From: JAJFTV01 sp964426355
GTDB lineage: Bacteria; Chloroflexota; Anaerolineae; Anaerolineales; Anaerolineaceae
NCBI GenBank assembly: GCA_964426355.1
Contig: CAYRRA010000069.1
Span: 1 to 21,370 of the forward strand
DNA: 21,370 nucleotides
Direction of reading: 5' to 3'
In this document: positions 20,176 to 21,370 of the stretch, in pieces
Layout: every line of letters starts with the position of its first letter
Position numbering within the stretch: the stretch's first letter is position 1
Notes under the pieces: model-generated
What the model saw: the letters and a program-made list of their open reading frames with translations, nothing else
Databases searched by the model: none
Told to the model about the DNA's origin: nothing
Program-made: the position numbers and the translations under genes

Positions 20176-21370
20176 TCAAGCAGTCTGATAAATCCAGTCG
20201 ATCCCCAGTTCTTGAAGTTTGGCAAGTGTGGGGTGCCCGTTTGCATCCCACCCAGCCATCTGGTAATAAATCTTTTTCGCTTCTTCAACTTCTTCAACGG
20301 TCACATAAACCCCGTCACTGGCTCCGCCTTTGAGCGGAACCTGCATTTTTTCCGGAAGGACATCCGATTCGGCGCCGATACCTTCGCGTGTGTTGAAGGC
20401 GCGCATCATATTCAACCGGCGTTCGCCGACCTTCATCAATTCCCACAGGCTGGTTTCCCAACCGGTGACCGCTTTCACCAACGCAACCATTTGGCGCGGT
20501 GTATAAAGCTGCCAGGAATTTCCCCATACGAACTGGCAGAGGTTCAGGCTGTCCATCAAGCTGTAGAGAAGCTGGGTGTAGAAGGTGTAATGCACTTTTT
20601 CGGCATTCAGGTTGTCATTGGGCTGTGGGTCTAATAAACCCAGTTCCGCCATCCGGTCGGGGTATGCAGCGTAAGAGGGGTCGTGTTCGTGCGATTGATG
20701 GTCTGCGCCATATGGATTGACAGCATAGATGAGCGCCAGGCTACGTTTTACCTGTGGCATGTGGGCAGGAAATTCGTGTTTTTTTGTGGCGACCAGGAGA
20801 TGTTTTCCGATGCCCAATTGCTCGGATGCGCGTGTAGAACCCTGCCCCAGGATTGCGCCAAACCCTTCGCATTTGCCGATTTTTTCCACCATTTTAACTA
20901 TTGCGTCAGCGTTGCCAAACCGCAGCTCAATCCCATCTGTTTGCTCAAGGGTGAGCAAACCGTTTTCAAAACAGTCCATTGCCCAAGCGATAGTGGCTCC
21001 ACAGGCGATGGTATCCATGCCATACATGTTGCAAAGCTGGTTGGCGTAGCAGATGGCTGGCAGGTCTGAAACACCGCAGTAAGAACCCATTGTTGCGAGG
21101 GTTTCGTATTCCGGACCACCGTAGCGTGGGTCAACCTGATAAGGACCGTCCAGGATTTCGACCACGCGTTTACACCTTACCGCGCAAGCGTAGCAGGTAT
21201 CGCGTTCCTTTAGAACGGTTTCGTACATGGCTTTGGCGCCGATTTCTTCGGCTTTCTCAAAAGAGCCTGCTTCCCAATTGCGCGTAGGCAATGTGCCGTC
21301 ACCGTTTTGTGGAATAAGTACCTCGGCTGTTCCGAACATTCCCAGACCAGCGATATCGGAAGTTTCAAAG
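20176..21370 (-). CDS. Aldehyde:ferredoxin oxidoreductase family protein (C-terminal part)
   Basis: About 397 codons are visible; the 5' end lies beyond the window (a full protein is about 600-640 residues). The family is recognised from FGTAEVLIPQNGDGTLPTRN, the cluster-binding TCYACAVRCKRVV (CxxCxxxC for a 4Fe-4S cluster), GPEYETLATMGSYCGVSDL, IACGATIAWAMDCFENG, and LNLCQFVWGNSW, whose Cys would be the fourth cluster ligand. These enzymes use a tungsten or molybdenum bis-pterin cofactor and ferredoxin to oxidise aldehydes to acids, or the reverse, in anaerobes. The substrate cannot be read from the sequence. The apparent internal ATG at 21339 is not the start, since the frame continues upstream with conserved-looking sequence. 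A terminator follows. Confidence 0.93.
   Translation of the reverse strand, partial: FETSDIAGLGMFGTAEVLIPQNGDGTLPTRNWEAGSFEKAEEIGAKAMYETVLKERDTCYACAVRCKRVVEILDGPYQVDPRYGGPEYETLATMGSYCGVSDLPAICYANQLCNMYGMDTIACGATIAWAMDCFENGLLTLEQTDGIELRFGNADAIVKMVEKIGKCEGFGAILGQGSTRASEQLGIGKHLLVATKKHEFPAHMPQVKRSLALIYAVNPYGADHQSHEHDPSYAAYPDRMAELGLLDPQPNDNLNAEKVHYTFYTQLLYSLMDSLNLCQFVWGNSWQLYTPRQMVALVKAVTGWETSLWELMKVGERRLNMMRAFNTREGIGAESDVLPEKMQVPLKGGASDGVYVTVEEVEEAKKIYYQMAGWDANGHPTLAKLQELGIDWIYQTA

Noticed and set aside
1..21370. CRISPR arrays, tRNA or rRNA genes, insertion sequences, integrase genes.
   Set aside because: No regular spaced repeats, cloverleaf-like patterns, transposase motifs or terminal repeats were noticed on either strand.

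Overview
The window looks like a chromosomal segment from a Chloroflexota bacterium, most likely of the Anaerolineae, with moderate GC content. This is inferred from the ribosomal-protein and membrane-insertion gene order (rpmH, rnpA, yidD, a beta-propeller lipoprotein, yidC, jag) and from protein types that I associate with that phylum. It has not been checked by a database search.

Layout, left to right. (1) Bases 1-2120 (+) hold the end of a KimA-like APC permease and two RCK/TrkA-type nucleotide-binding proteins, which together look like a potassium transport and regulation unit. (2) Bases 2117-5880 (+) are the rpmH-rnpA-yidD-lipoprotein-yidC-jag operon. It starts from a near-consensus promoter that overlaps the upstream stop codon and ends at a strong intrinsic terminator. 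(3) Bases 6010-7418 (+) carry a free-standing pyruvate kinase C-terminal domain and an unrecognised 262-residue protein. (4) Bases 7413-11045 (-) carry a MATE-like (MOP superfamily) membrane protein, an endonuclease IV-like TIM barrel, a Ub/Mut7-C protein with a zinc ribbon, and the decayed remnant of a glycosyltransferase that once headed the same operon. (5) Bases 11313-12389 (+) encode a PLP fold-type III enzyme of the D-threonine aldolase type. (6) Bases 12427-20052 (-) form a compact six-gene operon. (7) Bases 20118-21370 (-) hold the end of a tungsten/molybdopterin aldehyde:ferredoxin oxidoreductase and its terminator.

The six-gene operon (6) is the most interesting part. In transcription order it encodes an acidic Ser/Thr/Glu-rich coiled-coil protein, a small helical protein, a membrane-segment protein ending in two zinc ribbons, a zinc ribbon / ribosomal-bL12-like / Hsp70-type ATPase fusion, a 1118-residue HerA/DUF87-type ATPase with two CxxCxxPC motifs, and a zinc-ribbon protein with a DUF4190-like membrane tail. 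One good promoter lies upstream and a 17-bp perfect-stem terminator lies downstream. Three of the six proteins share almost the same zinc-ribbon module. This suggests a membrane-associated complex that couples an Hsp70-type switch to a HerA-type motor. I know of no described system with this composition, and its function is unknown.
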